Origin: Candidatus Ghiorseimicrobium undicola
GTDB lineage: Bacteria > Omnitrophota > Gorgyraeia > Ghiorseimicrobiales > Ghiorseimicrobiaceae
Direction of reading: 5' to 3'
NCBI GenBank assembly: GCA_002796125.1
Contig: PCWA01000045.1
Location: 1-54,237, forward strand
DNA length: 54,237 bases
The notes beneath the pieces were generated by a model. That model ran no database searches. It saw only the letters and a list, made by a program, of their open reading frames with translations, and was not told the DNA's origin. Positions 33,901-43,488 of the stretch are shown here, piece by piece. The first letter of the stretch is position 1. Every line of letters begins with the position of its first letter. A program made the translations under genes and the position numbers.

Positions 33901-35120
33901 TATTTCGCTTCCATGCCGGTTACTGTTCCTGTGATAGAATATAAGTCCGTGCTAAAGGCGATAGCATTCCCCAATTTTATCGGGTAGTTTTTGAAATAAA
34001 AAACCCCGTCCCTTTCAACGCAATATAAATCTAATGAGGCGATTATATCTTTATAGAAAGGATGGCTAAGCGTAATAAATTTATCATCTTTTAATACCAA
34101 TATCCCCGCCGGTTTAATCACGATTGAATTTATCTTTGCCGCTACTTTGCCAAAAGCGTCTTTTTCCGTATCTCCTTCCTGGATAAACTTAACAACCTCC
34201 GGGATGATACCGTCAAACTTTACCTGCAGTTTTATCAGTCTCTCTTCGATTAATGGAGGCTTCTTAAATGTTTTAGATAGCAACCCGCGCACGGAATATT
34301 TATCGGTCTTAAACTCAATAAGAGCGTCTTTTGCAAGTTTATCGCCCTTAAAATATAATTCACCATCAATAATTTGACACCTTAAACGCATATTTACCGA
34401 GAGCTGCTTGTTATCCGTATCGTCAGCGGTTATAAAATTACCGCCGCCTAAATTAACCTCTAAAGAACGCGGCTCCAATTCGCCAAGGTCGATAATCTCG
34501 GCAATTGTTTCGCCTTTTTCATCCACATCCTTATCTCCGACAGAAATTTTTCTCGCCGTCTCCGCGCCTAAATCAACCAACGCCAGGCTTAAAGTCAAGT
34601 ACCTCTCTTCACTTTTTACAGGCTCCTTAAACGGTACAAAAATTAGGGAATATCTATCGGTTTTGAATTCTAAAGGCGCCTCTTTATGAATTTTCTTGTT
34701 TTTATAAAATATCTGGTTTTCTTTTATCTCTGCCGTTAATCTAAGCTTGGCGTAAAACTGCCTAAGATCCGCAAATTCTTTTGTCAGCTGGTACTTTTCC
34801 CCAACATTAATATAGTATTCATAAGGCTCATCTTTATCAAAACTAAGTAATTCTCCTATTTTCCTGCCGTCTTCATCCAGCTCTTTATCGCCAGCGCTAA
34901 CCAATTTCAGGATCTCGGGTTTTACTTTTATAAATTGCCCTGCTATTTCTATTTCGGCGGTAATTCTGGGTTCTTCCGCTATCACTTGCGGATTTCCCCG
35001 ATGAAATATTTTATAACCAAAATAAAACATCGGCAAAAGAAAAACCAGGAATACAACCACAGAAAGATCTATAATATTGATCTTTCCGAATACCCTGCCC
35101 TGCTCATCAATCATTTTCAT
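33900..35120 (-). CDS. DUF4330-like membrane-anchored protein with three repeats
   Basis: 406 residues from the ATG at 35120, which has AAGGAG five bases upstream; the frame extends to 35171 without a better start. The N-terminus MKMIDEQGRVFGKINIIDLS, followed by a single hydrophobic segment, matches DUF4330. The rest contains three related units of about 120 residues, each with a GDKxxDExGxxIxEI-type core (AGDKELDEDGRKIGE, VGDKDVDEKGETIAE, EGDTEKDAFGKVAA) and each ending in EFKTDxYS or AFSTDLYS. The repeats should lie outside the membrane. Function is unknown; the family is often near polysaccharide genes. Confidence 0.75.
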   Translation of the reverse strand: MKMIDEQGRVFGKINIIDLSVVVFLVFLLPMFYFGYKIFHRGNPQVIAEEPRITAEIEIAGQFIKVKPEILKLVSAGDKELDEDGRKIGELLSFDKDEPYEYYINVGEKYQLTKEFADLRQFYAKLRLTAEIKENQIFYKNKKIHKEAPLEFKTDRYSLIFVPFKEPVKSEERYLTLSLALVDLGAETARKISVGDKDVDEKGETIAEIIDLGELEPRSLEVNLGGGNFITADDTDNKQLSVNMRLRCQIIDGELYFKGDKLAKDALIEFKTDKYSVRGLLSKTFKKPPLIEERLIKLQVKFDGIIPEVVKFIQEGDTEKDAFGKVAAKINSIVIKPAGILVLKDDKFITLSHPFYKDIIASLDLYCVERDGVFYFKNYPIKLGNAIAFSTDLYSITGTVTGMEAK

Positions 35121-35230
35121 CTTGTCTCCTTCATAGTTAATGAATACTTGCGCAATACCATATAAGCGCAAGGTATATCACAGTTAGTGAGCACCGGCCA
35201 TTCCCATTAAGGCCGGGTGTAAATACAGTT

Positions 35231-37102
35231 TTAGATATATTTTTTAAACCAATAATAACATATCGCTATATATTCATGAATAATCCCTTTGATCTGCCGA
35301 AAGGTAATTTTGCTTAATATTTTTTTGCCCTTTGCGTCAAAATCAAGGCGGCTATAAAACTGGCTTTGGGAAGGCGAATAGATCACTTTTTTCGTGCCTG
35401 CCACCTTTTTAAAAACTAAAGATACCCTGCGCATATGATAGGGAGAACTAATCAAAATAATCCGCCTCCAATTATTCGCGTCCAATATTTTATCGGTGAA
35501 TTTTACGTTTTCATAAGTACTTGCCGCCTTATCTTCGAGGATTATCTTGTCTTCCGGCACTCCCAAAGAAACCGCCAGCGCCTTCATTACGTATGGCTCG
35601 GGGAACGTGCTTACCGCCCCGGAAGAAAATATGATATTATCGGAAAACCCCCTCTTATATAACTCAACAGCATAATTTACCCGCTCCTCATAACCCTGGC
35701 CGGGCTGGCCGCTCTCGCCAACGCCGCCGGCAAAAACAACTATCGCATCCGAAACTTTAGGCTCTTGATAAAATCTTAACGGCTCAGCCAAAAACCACAC
35801 TAAAGGCGTATAGAATACTAAAATCCACAGCAGGACAATTACCGCGGAAAACTTAATTATTTTTGCACGGGATACAGCGTAGGACCCGATGAACTTCTCG
35901 CGCCAATTGAGCGGCTCCTGCATGGGCTTTTTATTTATAGCGCCTTCTATCATCCCGCTCATTTCTTCTATTCTATTATGCCAAGAGTCCTTCTCGGCAG
36001 ATTCAATCCTTACAGCTGAGGCATCCTTGTTTTTAGCTATTTCTAACGCCTTTTTTATAAGGCCGTTAAATTCTTCGTGGTTTTTAGCGATAAAAATTAA
36101 ATTTTCAGGATTATGTTTAATAACTTCCGGCAGGCTTGTCGAGACTACCGGTTTTCCCATAATATGATATTCATTTATCTTCGTCGGATATACCGTATTG
36201 GTATATTCGCTTAATATATACGGCACAATACAGGCATCGAAATAATTTATATAAGCGGGTAACTGCGCAAAATCTTTCTTGCCTAAACAATGCACATTTT
36301 TTAAATCTTTTATATCGTCTAAGGCGGCCTGGACCGGGCCGATTAAAACTATAGACCATTGCGGATTAGACTGGGCGACATAACGGATAAGCCCAAAGTC
36401 TATATGGCGATGCAATCCGCCTACATATCCAATAATCGGGCCTTTCATATCCTGTAAATCAGGTGGAAAAATTTTATCCGCCTTGTTTTTAAAATTATCA
36501 AAGATCTCTTTACTTACGCCGAAAGGAAAAATAAACACATTTTTATTGAATTTAAGGCATTTTTTGCGAAAATACTCACCTTGGGCGAAAATGACATCGC
36601 ATTCCCGCATTAATCTCTCTTCGCTCTTCTTTAATTTTTTAGAATCATGGGTCAACTGGTCAAAATCAGCGATGTAATAATAAACTAAGGCTTTTTTTTC
36701 TATATTAGCGATAATATCCAAGGCAGTTCCTGTCGGCAGGAATGTCCATATAATAGGGTTGTCAAACTTCATCAGCTTAAGCCAGCGCTTAAGATGAGAT
36801 AAAATCAAATATCTATTTACCCATCGGGCTAATCGTGAATAGGGAAAGGGAATAAATATGGGAGAATAGATGTAAAGATTATCCCTTTCTTCCCGAAAAC
36901 CTTTTACGCTTTTAAACCAATTAATGATACGTTTTTTTATTCTGGGAATATCCCTTAAGGCAGGCGGCCTTATTCCGGTATTCTCTATAAACAATACACG
37001 GTTTCCCTCCTTGGCAAAGGTAGACATTATCTCCTGATGCCCCTGCCAGATGAAATCCCAGTCTATAGAAGATATACAGATTATATTTTCATTCTTAAGC
37101 AT
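35231..37102 (-). CDS. Fusion: glycosyltransferase + membrane segment + YdcF-like DUF218 domain
   Basis: 623 residues. Residues 1-400 form a GT-B glycosyltransferase: SIDWDFIWQGHQEIM at the start, GPIIGYVGGLHRHIDFGLI for the second domain, and NTVYPTKINEYHIMGKPVV for the donor motif. A strong hydrophobic segment follows (about 415-440, IIKFSAVIVLLWILVFYTPL). From about 450 comes a DUF218/YdcF domain with DAIVVFAGGVGESG, RGFSDNIIFSSGA, EDKAASTYENVKF and SSPYHMRRVSL. With this plan the DUF218 domain would be periplasmic and the transferase cytoplasmic. ElyC/SanA/YdcF relatives are linked to envelope lipid-carrier metabolism. Start overlaps the deacetylase stop by 8 bases. Confidence 0.85.
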   Translation of the reverse strand: MLKNENIICISSIDWDFIWQGHQEIMSTFAKEGNRVLFIENTGIRPPALRDIPRIKKRIINWFKSVKGFREERDNLYIYSPIFIPFPYSRLARWVNRYLILSHLKRWLKLMKFDNPIIWTFLPTGTALDIIANIEKKALVYYYIADFDQLTHDSKKLKKSEERLMRECDVIFAQGEYFRKKCLKFNKNVFIFPFGVSKEIFDNFKNKADKIFPPDLQDMKGPIIGYVGGLHRHIDFGLIRYVAQSNPQWSIVLIGPVQAALDDIKDLKNVHCLGKKDFAQLPAYINYFDACIVPYILSEYTNTVYPTKINEYHIMGKPVVSTSLPEVIKHNPENLIFIAKNHEEFNGLIKKALEIAKNKDASAVRIESAEKDSWHNRIEEMSGMIEGAINKKPMQEPLNWREKFIGSYAVSRAKIIKFSAVIVLLWILVFYTPLVWFLAEPLRFYQEPKVSDAIVVFAGGVGESGQPGQGYEERVNYAVELYKRGFSDNIIFSSGAVSTFPEPYVMKALAVSLGVPEDKIILEDKAASTYENVKFTDKILDANNWRRIILISSPYHMRRVSLVFKKVAGTKKVIYSPSQSQFYSRLDFDAKGKKILSKITFRQIKGIIHEYIAICYYWFKKYI

Positions 37103-37877
37103 TGCTTTTTTGCTTCCTAAAATTATTTATCCGATCAATCCAATTATAGGCCCCCGCTATTTTCATCTTAAAACGCGGCATAATATCATCAGCATAGATA
37201 CGTATACGCCTTAACGCGTATTGATCGCTGTCTCTACGGTTAAAACCCATTATATTAACATAAGCCTTCTTATATCCGGCAGCCATGGCCATTTGTTTTA
37301 AACGATCATCAAATGCTGCCCTTGAACCATAAGGGTATGCGAAATATTTAACAGCCCTGCCTATTTTATCTTCAATTATTTTCTTTGATTCGGATATCTC
37401 CCTGTGCGCCCCTTTTATATCCATGCTCGTTAGATTTCGATGCGATATCGCGTGAGAACCTATCTCTATCCCGCTATCGGCTATCTCCTTAACCTGTTGC
37501 CAGCTCAAAGGTTTTAAGCCGCAATTATTACCAAATAAATGGTCAAAAGAAAATTTCCCTTCAATAAAATCCGTACTGATAAAAAGCACAGTTTTAATAT
37601 TATACCTCAAGATTGCCCGAAAGGCATTAGAAAAAAAATTTTCAAATCCATCATCGAATGTTAATATGAGATTTGTAATTTTCGCTTTAGAAATAAACTC
37701 AAGATGCCTGGCGAAAAGTTGTGTCTGTATATTAATTTTATACAAATCATCCCGCGGCTTCATATCGGAAATAGAATGATAAACCAAAACAGCCTCATTA
37801 TCCGGATTAGCACCCTGAAAAACCCTGCTACAGGCATAAAACCCCAAACTTATAAAATCTTTCATCAGCGTAATCAT
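37095..37877 (-). CDS. Polysaccharide deacetylase (NodB homology domain)
   Basis: Removes acetyl groups from amino sugars or acts as a related carbohydrate esterase. The NodB motifs are visible: LTFDDGFENFF (motif 1, catalytic Asp pair), GSHAISHRNLTSM (motif 2, the metal His pair) and FAYPYGSRAAFDD (motif 3). From the ATG at 37877 it has 260 residues. The frame extends to 37976, but the first 33 codons overlap the neighbouring gene and read like out-of-frame sequence (MLFCPAFERLFFWCASGG), so I reject them. No strong ribosome site. It follows the GNAT-like gene by 4 bases. Confidence 0.87.
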   Translation of the reverse strand: MITLMKDFISLGFYACSRVFQGANPDNEAVLVYHSISDMKPRDDLYKINIQTQLFARHLEFISKAKITNLILTFDDGFENFFSNAFRAILRYNIKTVLFISTDFIEGKFSFDHLFGNNCGLKPLSWQQVKEIADSGIEIGSHAISHRNLTSMDIKGAHREISESKKIIEDKIGRAVKYFAYPYGSRAAFDDRLKQMAMAAGYKKAYVNIMGFNRRDSDQYALRRIRIYADDIMPRFKMKIAGAYNWIDRINNFRKQKSNA

Positions 37878-37881
37878 ATTC

Positions 37882-39051
37882 TTATTCAAAGCGCCTGTAT
37901 TTCCCCGTCTTTCTGCGCATAAACCGCCAGAGGCGCACCAAAAAAACAATCTTTCGAAGGCGGGGCAAAATAACATACGCGTATCCGGCCCTTATGGCGG
38001 AGAGCATTTTTATGATAAATACCTCCGGCCTATTGCGCTTTGAAAATATATGAAAGGTATAAAGCTCTCTATTTTTAGGCGACCACTCCAATTTATACGC
38101 TTCATTTCCGATACCAAAATCAAATTCACGCATACCGCTTTCAATGGCCTTATCGATCAACAGGCTCACCAAGATTTTTCCCGGTGAATAAACGGCGTAT
38201 TCCGAATCATAGCTCGGCGCATAATAAATAAAGCGTCCATTCATGGAATATGCAAAACAAACGGCTATTTTTTTATTATTATGCTCAAGATAATACATCT
38301 TCGCTATTTTTTCAGGGAAAAGGCTTTTTAATACCGAGCGCATTAGATTACGCATATATTCAAACTTATAGGCGCTGTAACCTTTATTGGATTCCCATCT
38401 TTTTATATGTAAGCTAAAAAAATCTTCCAGTGCTGCGAGCGCTTCGTTTAATTCTACGCACTCTATTAATTTCAGCTCCCCTGCCTTTTGGAGGCGGCGC
38501 TTTTGCCGTTCTATGTCCGAACGCAATTTTGCTTTAACACCGGCATAAAAATCTTCTCTACTGGAAAGTAATTCTAAATATGGAACGCCATCCTGCAGGT
38601 ATCTACGGACGCATAATTTAGCGGATACCATATCCTTAGCAATAGCCTTAGTTGATAACGAAGAACTAAAGATATTCCGCAATTCAATCTCAAAATTCTT
38701 TAACCTACGGGTGATCTCATCAACAAAAGCACCGATAACCGCCTCTTCCAATCCTGGCTTTATGATAAAATCAAAATAATCGGAATATCCCGTGCCGATG
38801 AAGGAAATGCGGCTATGCGCAGGGAAAAAAATATCGCGCTTAATAAACGGGGCTATACCTACCAATTCATTATCACTAACAGCAAGCAAGATAAATAATT
38901 TCCCCCCTCTCAATAGCCGCCTTCCCAGGCAACATTTAACCCATTCATGGCGCTGAAAAGGCAACGGATTGGCAGCCAAATCAAGGAGATTATTCCATTT
39001 ACGCCCCAAGGATGGCTCATCGATATCATTGGTGATAGTAATTTTAATCAT
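37882..39051 (-). CDS. GNAT-like acyltransferase (Acetyltransf_6 / BcsL-CelD type)
   Basis: A 389-residue protein of the FemAB/GNAT-related family found in exopolysaccharide loci. The N-terminal part shows WNNLLDLAANPLPFQRHEWV, and the C-domain has DIERQKRRLQKAGELKLIE, HIKRWESNKGYSAYK, IAVCFAYSMNGRFIYYAPSY and ESGMREFDFGIGNEAYKLEW, which match the CelD/Acetyltransf_6 pattern. It probably transfers an acyl or aminoacyl group to a sugar or lipid-linked glycan. The acceptor is unknown. It lies 2 bases downstream of a radical SAM gene. Confidence 0.82.
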   Translation of the reverse strand: MIKITITNDIDEPSLGRKWNNLLDLAANPLPFQRHEWVKCCLGRRLLRGGKLFILLAVSDNELVGIAPFIKRDIFFPAHSRISFIGTGYSDYFDFIIKPGLEEAVIGAFVDEITRRLKNFEIELRNIFSSSLSTKAIAKDMVSAKLCVRRYLQDGVPYLELLSSREDFYAGVKAKLRSDIERQKRRLQKAGELKLIECVELNEALAALEDFFSLHIKRWESNKGYSAYKFEYMRNLMRSVLKSLFPEKIAKMYYLEHNNKKIAVCFAYSMNGRFIYYAPSYDSEYAVYSPGKILVSLLIDKAIESGMREFDFGIGNEAYKLEWSPKNRELYTFHIFSKRNRPEVFIIKMLSAIRAGYAYVILPRLRKIVFLVRLWRFMRRKTGKYRRFE

Positions 39052-39053
39052 AG

Positions 39054-40556
39054 CTAACGCGGCACAGACAAATTTTTAAAAATGTTGTATCTCAACATAA
39101 CCTTGTAATAAATAAATTTTACTACTTGCCACTCAATCGGAAATATTAAAATATTTTTCTCAATCCTAAATTTTGCTATCCTGTGCATTATTCTGTAAAA
39201 ATAACCTGAAACGCCTTTTTCCATACGTTTACGTAAAGAATCAGATGGATAAGCAAACGGCAGATAGAATTTAACCAAGCGATTCACGCGGTCTAAATAG
39301 CTTTTGTCAATCCAGGGGCTGATCGGAGCCAGCAAGCTCCAATTCCCCCACGCGCGAAGGCTGCCCGGAGGACGCAGGCCATAATTCTTTGCCAAATCAA
39401 ACAACTTTGTGCCCGGATACGGCGTATAAAGAAATGGCGTTGCCTGATGATTAGGATAATTTCTTTTTATCCCGCTTATCATCTTTAAAGTTTCATTGAG
39501 GTCCTTTTTGGGGTTCAAAGGGAAGCCAACCATAAGGAAAAGTTCGGCTTTAATATTATGGCGGCCCAATAAATCAACCGCTTTATATGTATCCTCCCTC
39601 TTTATTTTCTTATCTATCAGGTTTAATACATCCTGGTCTCCGGATTCAGCGCCAAGATATATCTTATGGCAGCCGCTTTCGTTCAACAGGGAAAATAATT
39701 CAGGTTCAAGGCGCAATATCTGGTCTATCCTGCCGTCAGTAGACCAATGGAATTTTAGCTTCCGTTTCACTATCTCGGTACATATCGCGCTCACCCGTTC
39801 TCTGTTGGTAAAAAAATTATCTTCGGCAAATAATATGCTATCAACATTAAAACGGCTAATTAGGGTTTCTATCTCGCCCAATATCCTTTCTACGCTAAGG
39901 CTTGCCCAATTGCGCCCGTACAATACGGGGGTACAGCAGAAACCGCAGCAAAAAGGGCAACCCTGGCTGGTATTCCAGGATATCGTCCTTTTGCCCAATT
40001 CAGATTCGTTAATATACTTATCGATGTTTATTGCCTCAAAATTAACAGGGGCAAAGTTATCAATATCTTCAAACCTTCTGCATGTATTCTGGATAACGGC
40101 GCCATTTTGATCCTTGAAAGCAATTCCGCTGATATTCTTAAAATCTCCGCCGTTTGCTAAAACCCCGAGTAGTTCGCTCAGGGTGCGCTCTCCCTGCCCT
40201 ATTACCGCGATATCGATAAAGTCGTTTTCCAGCGTCTGGCTCGGCAAAAGCGAAGCATGCCATCCTCCCCAGACAACGGGAATATCATGATTTATGCGTT
40301 TTGCAATCTCTGAAGCTTTGATCCCATGATTAATCTGAAAACCGGTCATCGCCGATACGCCAAAACACAATGTTTCTCCGGCTATCTGCCTGATAACAGG
40401 CTCATAATCCTCTTCAATGCGTGAATCAACAACCCTTACCCTGTATCCGCTGGCTATAACTTGCGAAGCAAGTTTCAATATGGAAATCGGCAGATTCCGG
40501 TAGATATTATCGGGTTCCGTTTTAGGGTAAAATAAAACTACTAAATCTTTTTTCAT
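39054..40556 (-). CDS. B12-binding radical SAM protein
   Basis: A 500-residue protein with an N-terminal cobalamin-binding domain (VVDSRIEEDYEPVIRQI, VVWGGWHASLLPSQTL, AVIGQGERTLSELL) and a central radical SAM domain with the cluster motif CPFCCGFC (C-x3-C-x2-C), then FAEDNFFTNRERV and IYLGAESGDQDVL. This class carries out methylations and ring rearrangements on unactivated carbons, including of lipids and sugars. The C-terminal 100 residues are basic with no known motif. A second member lies at 47906-49294. Confidence 0.9.
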   Translation of the reverse strand: MKKDLVVLFYPKTEPDNIYRNLPISILKLASQVIASGYRVRVVDSRIEEDYEPVIRQIAGETLCFGVSAMTGFQINHGIKASEIAKRINHDIPVVWGGWHASLLPSQTLENDFIDIAVIGQGERTLSELLGVLANGGDFKNISGIAFKDQNGAVIQNTCRRFEDIDNFAPVNFEAINIDKYINESELGKRTISWNTSQGCPFCCGFCCTPVLYGRNWASLSVERILGEIETLISRFNVDSILFAEDNFFTNRERVSAICTEIVKRKLKFHWSTDGRIDQILRLEPELFSLLNESGCHKIYLGAESGDQDVLNLIDKKIKREDTYKAVDLLGRHNIKAELFLMVGFPLNPKKDLNETLKMISGIKRNYPNHQATPFLYTPYPGTKLFDLAKNYGLRPPGSLRAWGNWSLLAPISPWIDKSYLDRVNRLVKFYLPFAYPSDSLRKRMEKGVSGYFYRIMHRIAKFRIEKNILIFPIEWQVVKFIYYKVMLRYNIFKNLSVPR

Positions 40557-40573
40557 TAATCTCGCCTATCTCT

Positions 40574-42379
40574 TCAAAACACGGCTAAGTTATCTTCCGT
40601 AGAAGGATAAATATATTCACAGGCATAACTACGCGCTTTGTTTTTAGCTAGATTAAAACGCTCTATCGGCATTTGTTTTATCCGGGTAAGCGCATCTAAG
40701 ACTTTTTCGGGCTTTGAAACCCGCCATTTAAAATCACTTAGTTCAAATAAAGGGTCGGGGCATAAATCCTCGCCGAAATCAACATATACGATGGGTATCC
40801 CGCGTTGAATTGCTTCTATGCTGACCGTACTTGAACAATAAAAAACAATATCAGCCCACGATAGGGAATTTACCAAATTTTTATCATAGTCAAACTCAAA
40901 ATTAACCGATGAAAAATTATATTCTTTAGGCGCGCCCTCTAAATAAGCCAAAGGATGCGGCCTAATCCTTACCTTAAAATAATTATCCGCGGAAAAAGCT
41001 TCTTTTATAAAACCCATCATTTTGCGATACTCATCGGTATCGGTAGTCATGGCGACCAGGATATTACGCATGCCGGATACATCTTTTTGGCAGACGCCTT
41101 CTGCGACGATTTCCTGGCGGAGGGCCGGGCCGGCCTCTAAAATTTCAGGCGGAAAACTGCCATAATTTTCCATTATACCCTTTGTTATTTTGCCCATAGA
41201 AATAATCCTATCAGGCAGAATAGCATTTTTCCACTCATTCTTGCCTAAGATGAAATTTGTATGTTTTGGCGCGATCGATGTATGCTGGTAACCAATGACA
41301 GATGAAGGAAATCGCGCTTCTCTTATGGCAAAAATAAGCATAGATTCCCAGGAACGGTGCTCGAACGGATAAATAACTTTGTTAAATTTGACATTTTTTA
41401 TAAACGATTTCATCGAATAATATTCCAACAGGTTTAAAAAAAAATCTTTTGAGGCGCATTCTTTTTGGATCTCTGAGGCGACAAGCGATGAGAGATCAAC
41501 GTTGCCAATCAAGAGCCCGCTTTTTATGTCAAATTTTCCGAAAAATCTTCGCAAGGAAACTAAAAAGCATTTTATTATATCCAGATAAGATAAATATGCT
41601 TCCCGCGGAATAATAATAAAATTTTTTCTTTCCCTTTTAACTTTAATAATATTCCTGAGGTAAGGCTTAAAAATTGTGGCGTCAATAATAAAATTAATCT
41701 GCTTCTTTTTGAAATAATTAACCAGCCGATGAAAATAAATATCCTTAAAATCGCCATTTGTATCGAATGAATAATGGCTTAGCAACGTTTTAATTAAATA
41801 ACCATTATGCTCTCTTTTCACCCGCGGGCTCAGCATAATCTTTGCGGCAAAGGCATAAAATAATGTCCGCAAGAATACAAAAAAAACGCTAACGGGCAGG
41901 AAAAAACACAGCATAGAAATATACCGCTTACCGCTAACACGCAATGCTAAATTAAAGGAATGGCCGCTTTGCCGGGAAAACATTTTCACCTGTTGCGCGA
42001 GGGCATAATCGTCTGATACGACTATGAGGTTATCGTAACCACCGGTGTCGATCACACCTTTAATGATAGACGCATAGAATAAACGGTAATAAAAATCAAA
42101 GGATAATCGGCTCTTAGTGGAAAGATTTAACGCATTCCAATCAAAGGCCTCTTGGGCTTGATTGAGGCGAGCGATAAATTCTATATAGTCGGCCTTAAAA
42201 GTATAGTTTTTCAAAAAAGCATTCTTATCAATACATCTTAGCCCTTTTATATTGCTTAAAAAAGATTCGATTCTTTTTATATTTACGCTATCGCTTAAGA
42301 TAAAATACGCAGATATGCCTTTTAAATTCCTAGCAAAGAATTCTATTTTTTTAGGGATATTAGAGAAAAATATCTTCAT
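40574..42379 (-). CDS. Unassigned surface-carbohydrate protein, GT-B-like C-terminus
   Basis: 601 residues. I cannot name the family with confidence. There is a hydrophobic segment near 155-180 (ISMLCFFLPVSVFFVFLRTL). The C-terminal third looks like a capsule or teichoic-acid transferase: FKVRIRPHPLAYLE, LVNSLSWADIVFYCSSTVSI and EAIQRGIPIVYVDFGEDLCP have the usual pattern of the donor-binding half of a GT-B enzyme, and GYQHTSIAPKHTNF also recalls surface-carbohydrate proteins known from Leptospira-type loci. It overlaps the upstream methyltransferase gene by 4 bases, so they are coupled. Confidence 0.75.
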   Translation of the reverse strand: MKIFFSNIPKKIEFFARNLKGISAYFILSDSVNIKRIESFLSNIKGLRCIDKNAFLKNYTFKADYIEFIARLNQAQEAFDWNALNLSTKSRLSFDFYYRLFYASIIKGVIDTGGYDNLIVVSDDYALAQQVKMFSRQSGHSFNLALRVSGKRYISMLCFFLPVSVFFVFLRTLFYAFAAKIMLSPRVKREHNGYLIKTLLSHYSFDTNGDFKDIYFHRLVNYFKKKQINFIIDATIFKPYLRNIIKVKRERKNFIIIPREAYLSYLDIIKCFLVSLRRFFGKFDIKSGLLIGNVDLSSLVASEIQKECASKDFFLNLLEYYSMKSFIKNVKFNKVIYPFEHRSWESMLIFAIREARFPSSVIGYQHTSIAPKHTNFILGKNEWKNAILPDRIISMGKITKGIMENYGSFPPEILEAGPALRQEIVAEGVCQKDVSGMRNILVAMTTDTDEYRKMMGFIKEAFSADNYFKVRIRPHPLAYLEGAPKEYNFSSVNFEFDYDKNLVNSLSWADIVFYCSSTVSIEAIQRGIPIVYVDFGEDLCPDPLFELSDFKWRVSKPEKVLDALTRIKQMPIERFNLAKNKARSYACEYIYPSTEDNLAVF

Positions 42380-43479
42380 CTTTGCGCAACTATCGTTAAA
42401 CCGTTAGGCGTTTGCCCATTCTCGTTATCAACCGGCCAGGCTAAAATGTCTTTATCAAACCTAAGATCATTTTTCATTGTTTGTTTCATTTTTTTAATTT
42501 TAAAGCGATTTTTTCTCAGCAGGTATTCCAGGCCAAACAAGGTAAAGGCGTAAAGGTGGTTATTCCCCAAGGCATCCATCCAATAATACGGCCTGCCATT
42601 TCCATTTAAAAAATAGTTGCTCAGCAATTCGTTATCCTTCTCGACAGGATTGATTAACGCATAATGGCATAGCCTCAGCGAAAGAATATAAAGCTGCATC
42701 TGAATAGAGATATCCGGGACCTGAATGACCAATAAACCGTTTTCCTTAAGCAAATTTTTTGCCAAAATAAAAAACGAAGCGGGATCGCTAAAATGTTCCA
42801 ATACATGGTGCAAATATATGCAATCGAAACGGCCTTTAGGCAAGCTATTAATATCGCCGCATACGGCAATATCCTGATTCTGCATTACAATTTCGCGAAA
42901 ACCGGAGGGTTCAACTACCGTAACTTTATGCCCACGCATAGCCAAATAATTAGCCGCGTATCCTTCGGCAGAACCAAATTCCAGGAGATGACTATTCTCC
43001 CCCACCAGCGAATCAACATATTTTGCATAGGGTTCTTTGGCCGCCCTTCTTTTCGGGCTGGGTTTAGCCAGCCTTTTATAATACTTTGCATAGTATTCAT
43101 TAAGATGGCTATCGGAAAACTTAGTTGCGAAAATCACATTACGGCACTTCGGGCAAAAATCCCAGCGCGTGCGCAGAAAAAAACCGGCCGTCCTAAATAA
43201 CAGATTCCTCGCTTTTAAAACCTCGCTAAAACGATCGTCTGAATATTCGTAATATAAAAGATGGTCATTTTGGGGCATTGGCCAACCCAAGGGAAAATTT
43301 ATAAGTAATTGCGGCCTAGCTTCTCCGCAAAGCGGACAGGGAGTTTTTTCTTGGATTGACCTCGAAAATAAAAGAGACTTTTCCGCAATCTTTTTAGCGC
43401 GGCGGTAATTAAAAAGAAGATTTATCAAATCCCCCGCCATTTGTAATAGTTTTAATATTCTATTTATAAGCTTGTCCAT
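42376..43479 (-). CDS. SAM-dependent methyltransferase with N-terminal zinc-type cysteines
   Basis: A 367-residue class I methyltransferase. The N-terminal region carries two Cys pairs (TPCPLCGEARP and WDFCPKCRN), as in the sugar C- or O-methyltransferases of glycan loci. The SAM-binding core is HLLEFGSAEGYAANYLA followed by VTVVEPSG and CIYLHHVLEHFSDPASF. A C-terminal region includes YYWMDALGNNHLYAFT. Typical targets are sugar nucleotides or glycan chain ends. It lies 9 bases downstream of the flippase gene. Confidence 0.87.
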   Translation of the reverse strand: MDKLINRILKLLQMAGDLINLLFNYRRAKKIAEKSLLFSRSIQEKTPCPLCGEARPQLLINFPLGWPMPQNDHLLYYEYSDDRFSEVLKARNLLFRTAGFFLRTRWDFCPKCRNVIFATKFSDSHLNEYYAKYYKRLAKPSPKRRAAKEPYAKYVDSLVGENSHLLEFGSAEGYAANYLAMRGHKVTVVEPSGFREIVMQNQDIAVCGDINSLPKGRFDCIYLHHVLEHFSDPASFFILAKNLLKENGLLVIQVPDISIQMQLYILSLRLCHYALINPVEKDNELLSNYFLNGNGRPYYWMDALGNNHLYAFTLFGLEYLLRKNRFKIKKMKQTMKNDLRFDKDILAWPVDNENGQTPNGLTIVAQR

Positions 43480-43488
43480 CTAGAAATA

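Noticed and set aside
37878-37976. N-terminal extension of the deacetylase
   Set aside because: The 33 codons overlap the preceding gene and lack homology; the ATG at 37877 fits the family better.
39496-40110. Plus-strand open frame of 204 codons
   Set aside because: It is antisense to a clear radical SAM gene, has no ribosome site or recognisable domain, and its codon pattern mirrors the other strand.
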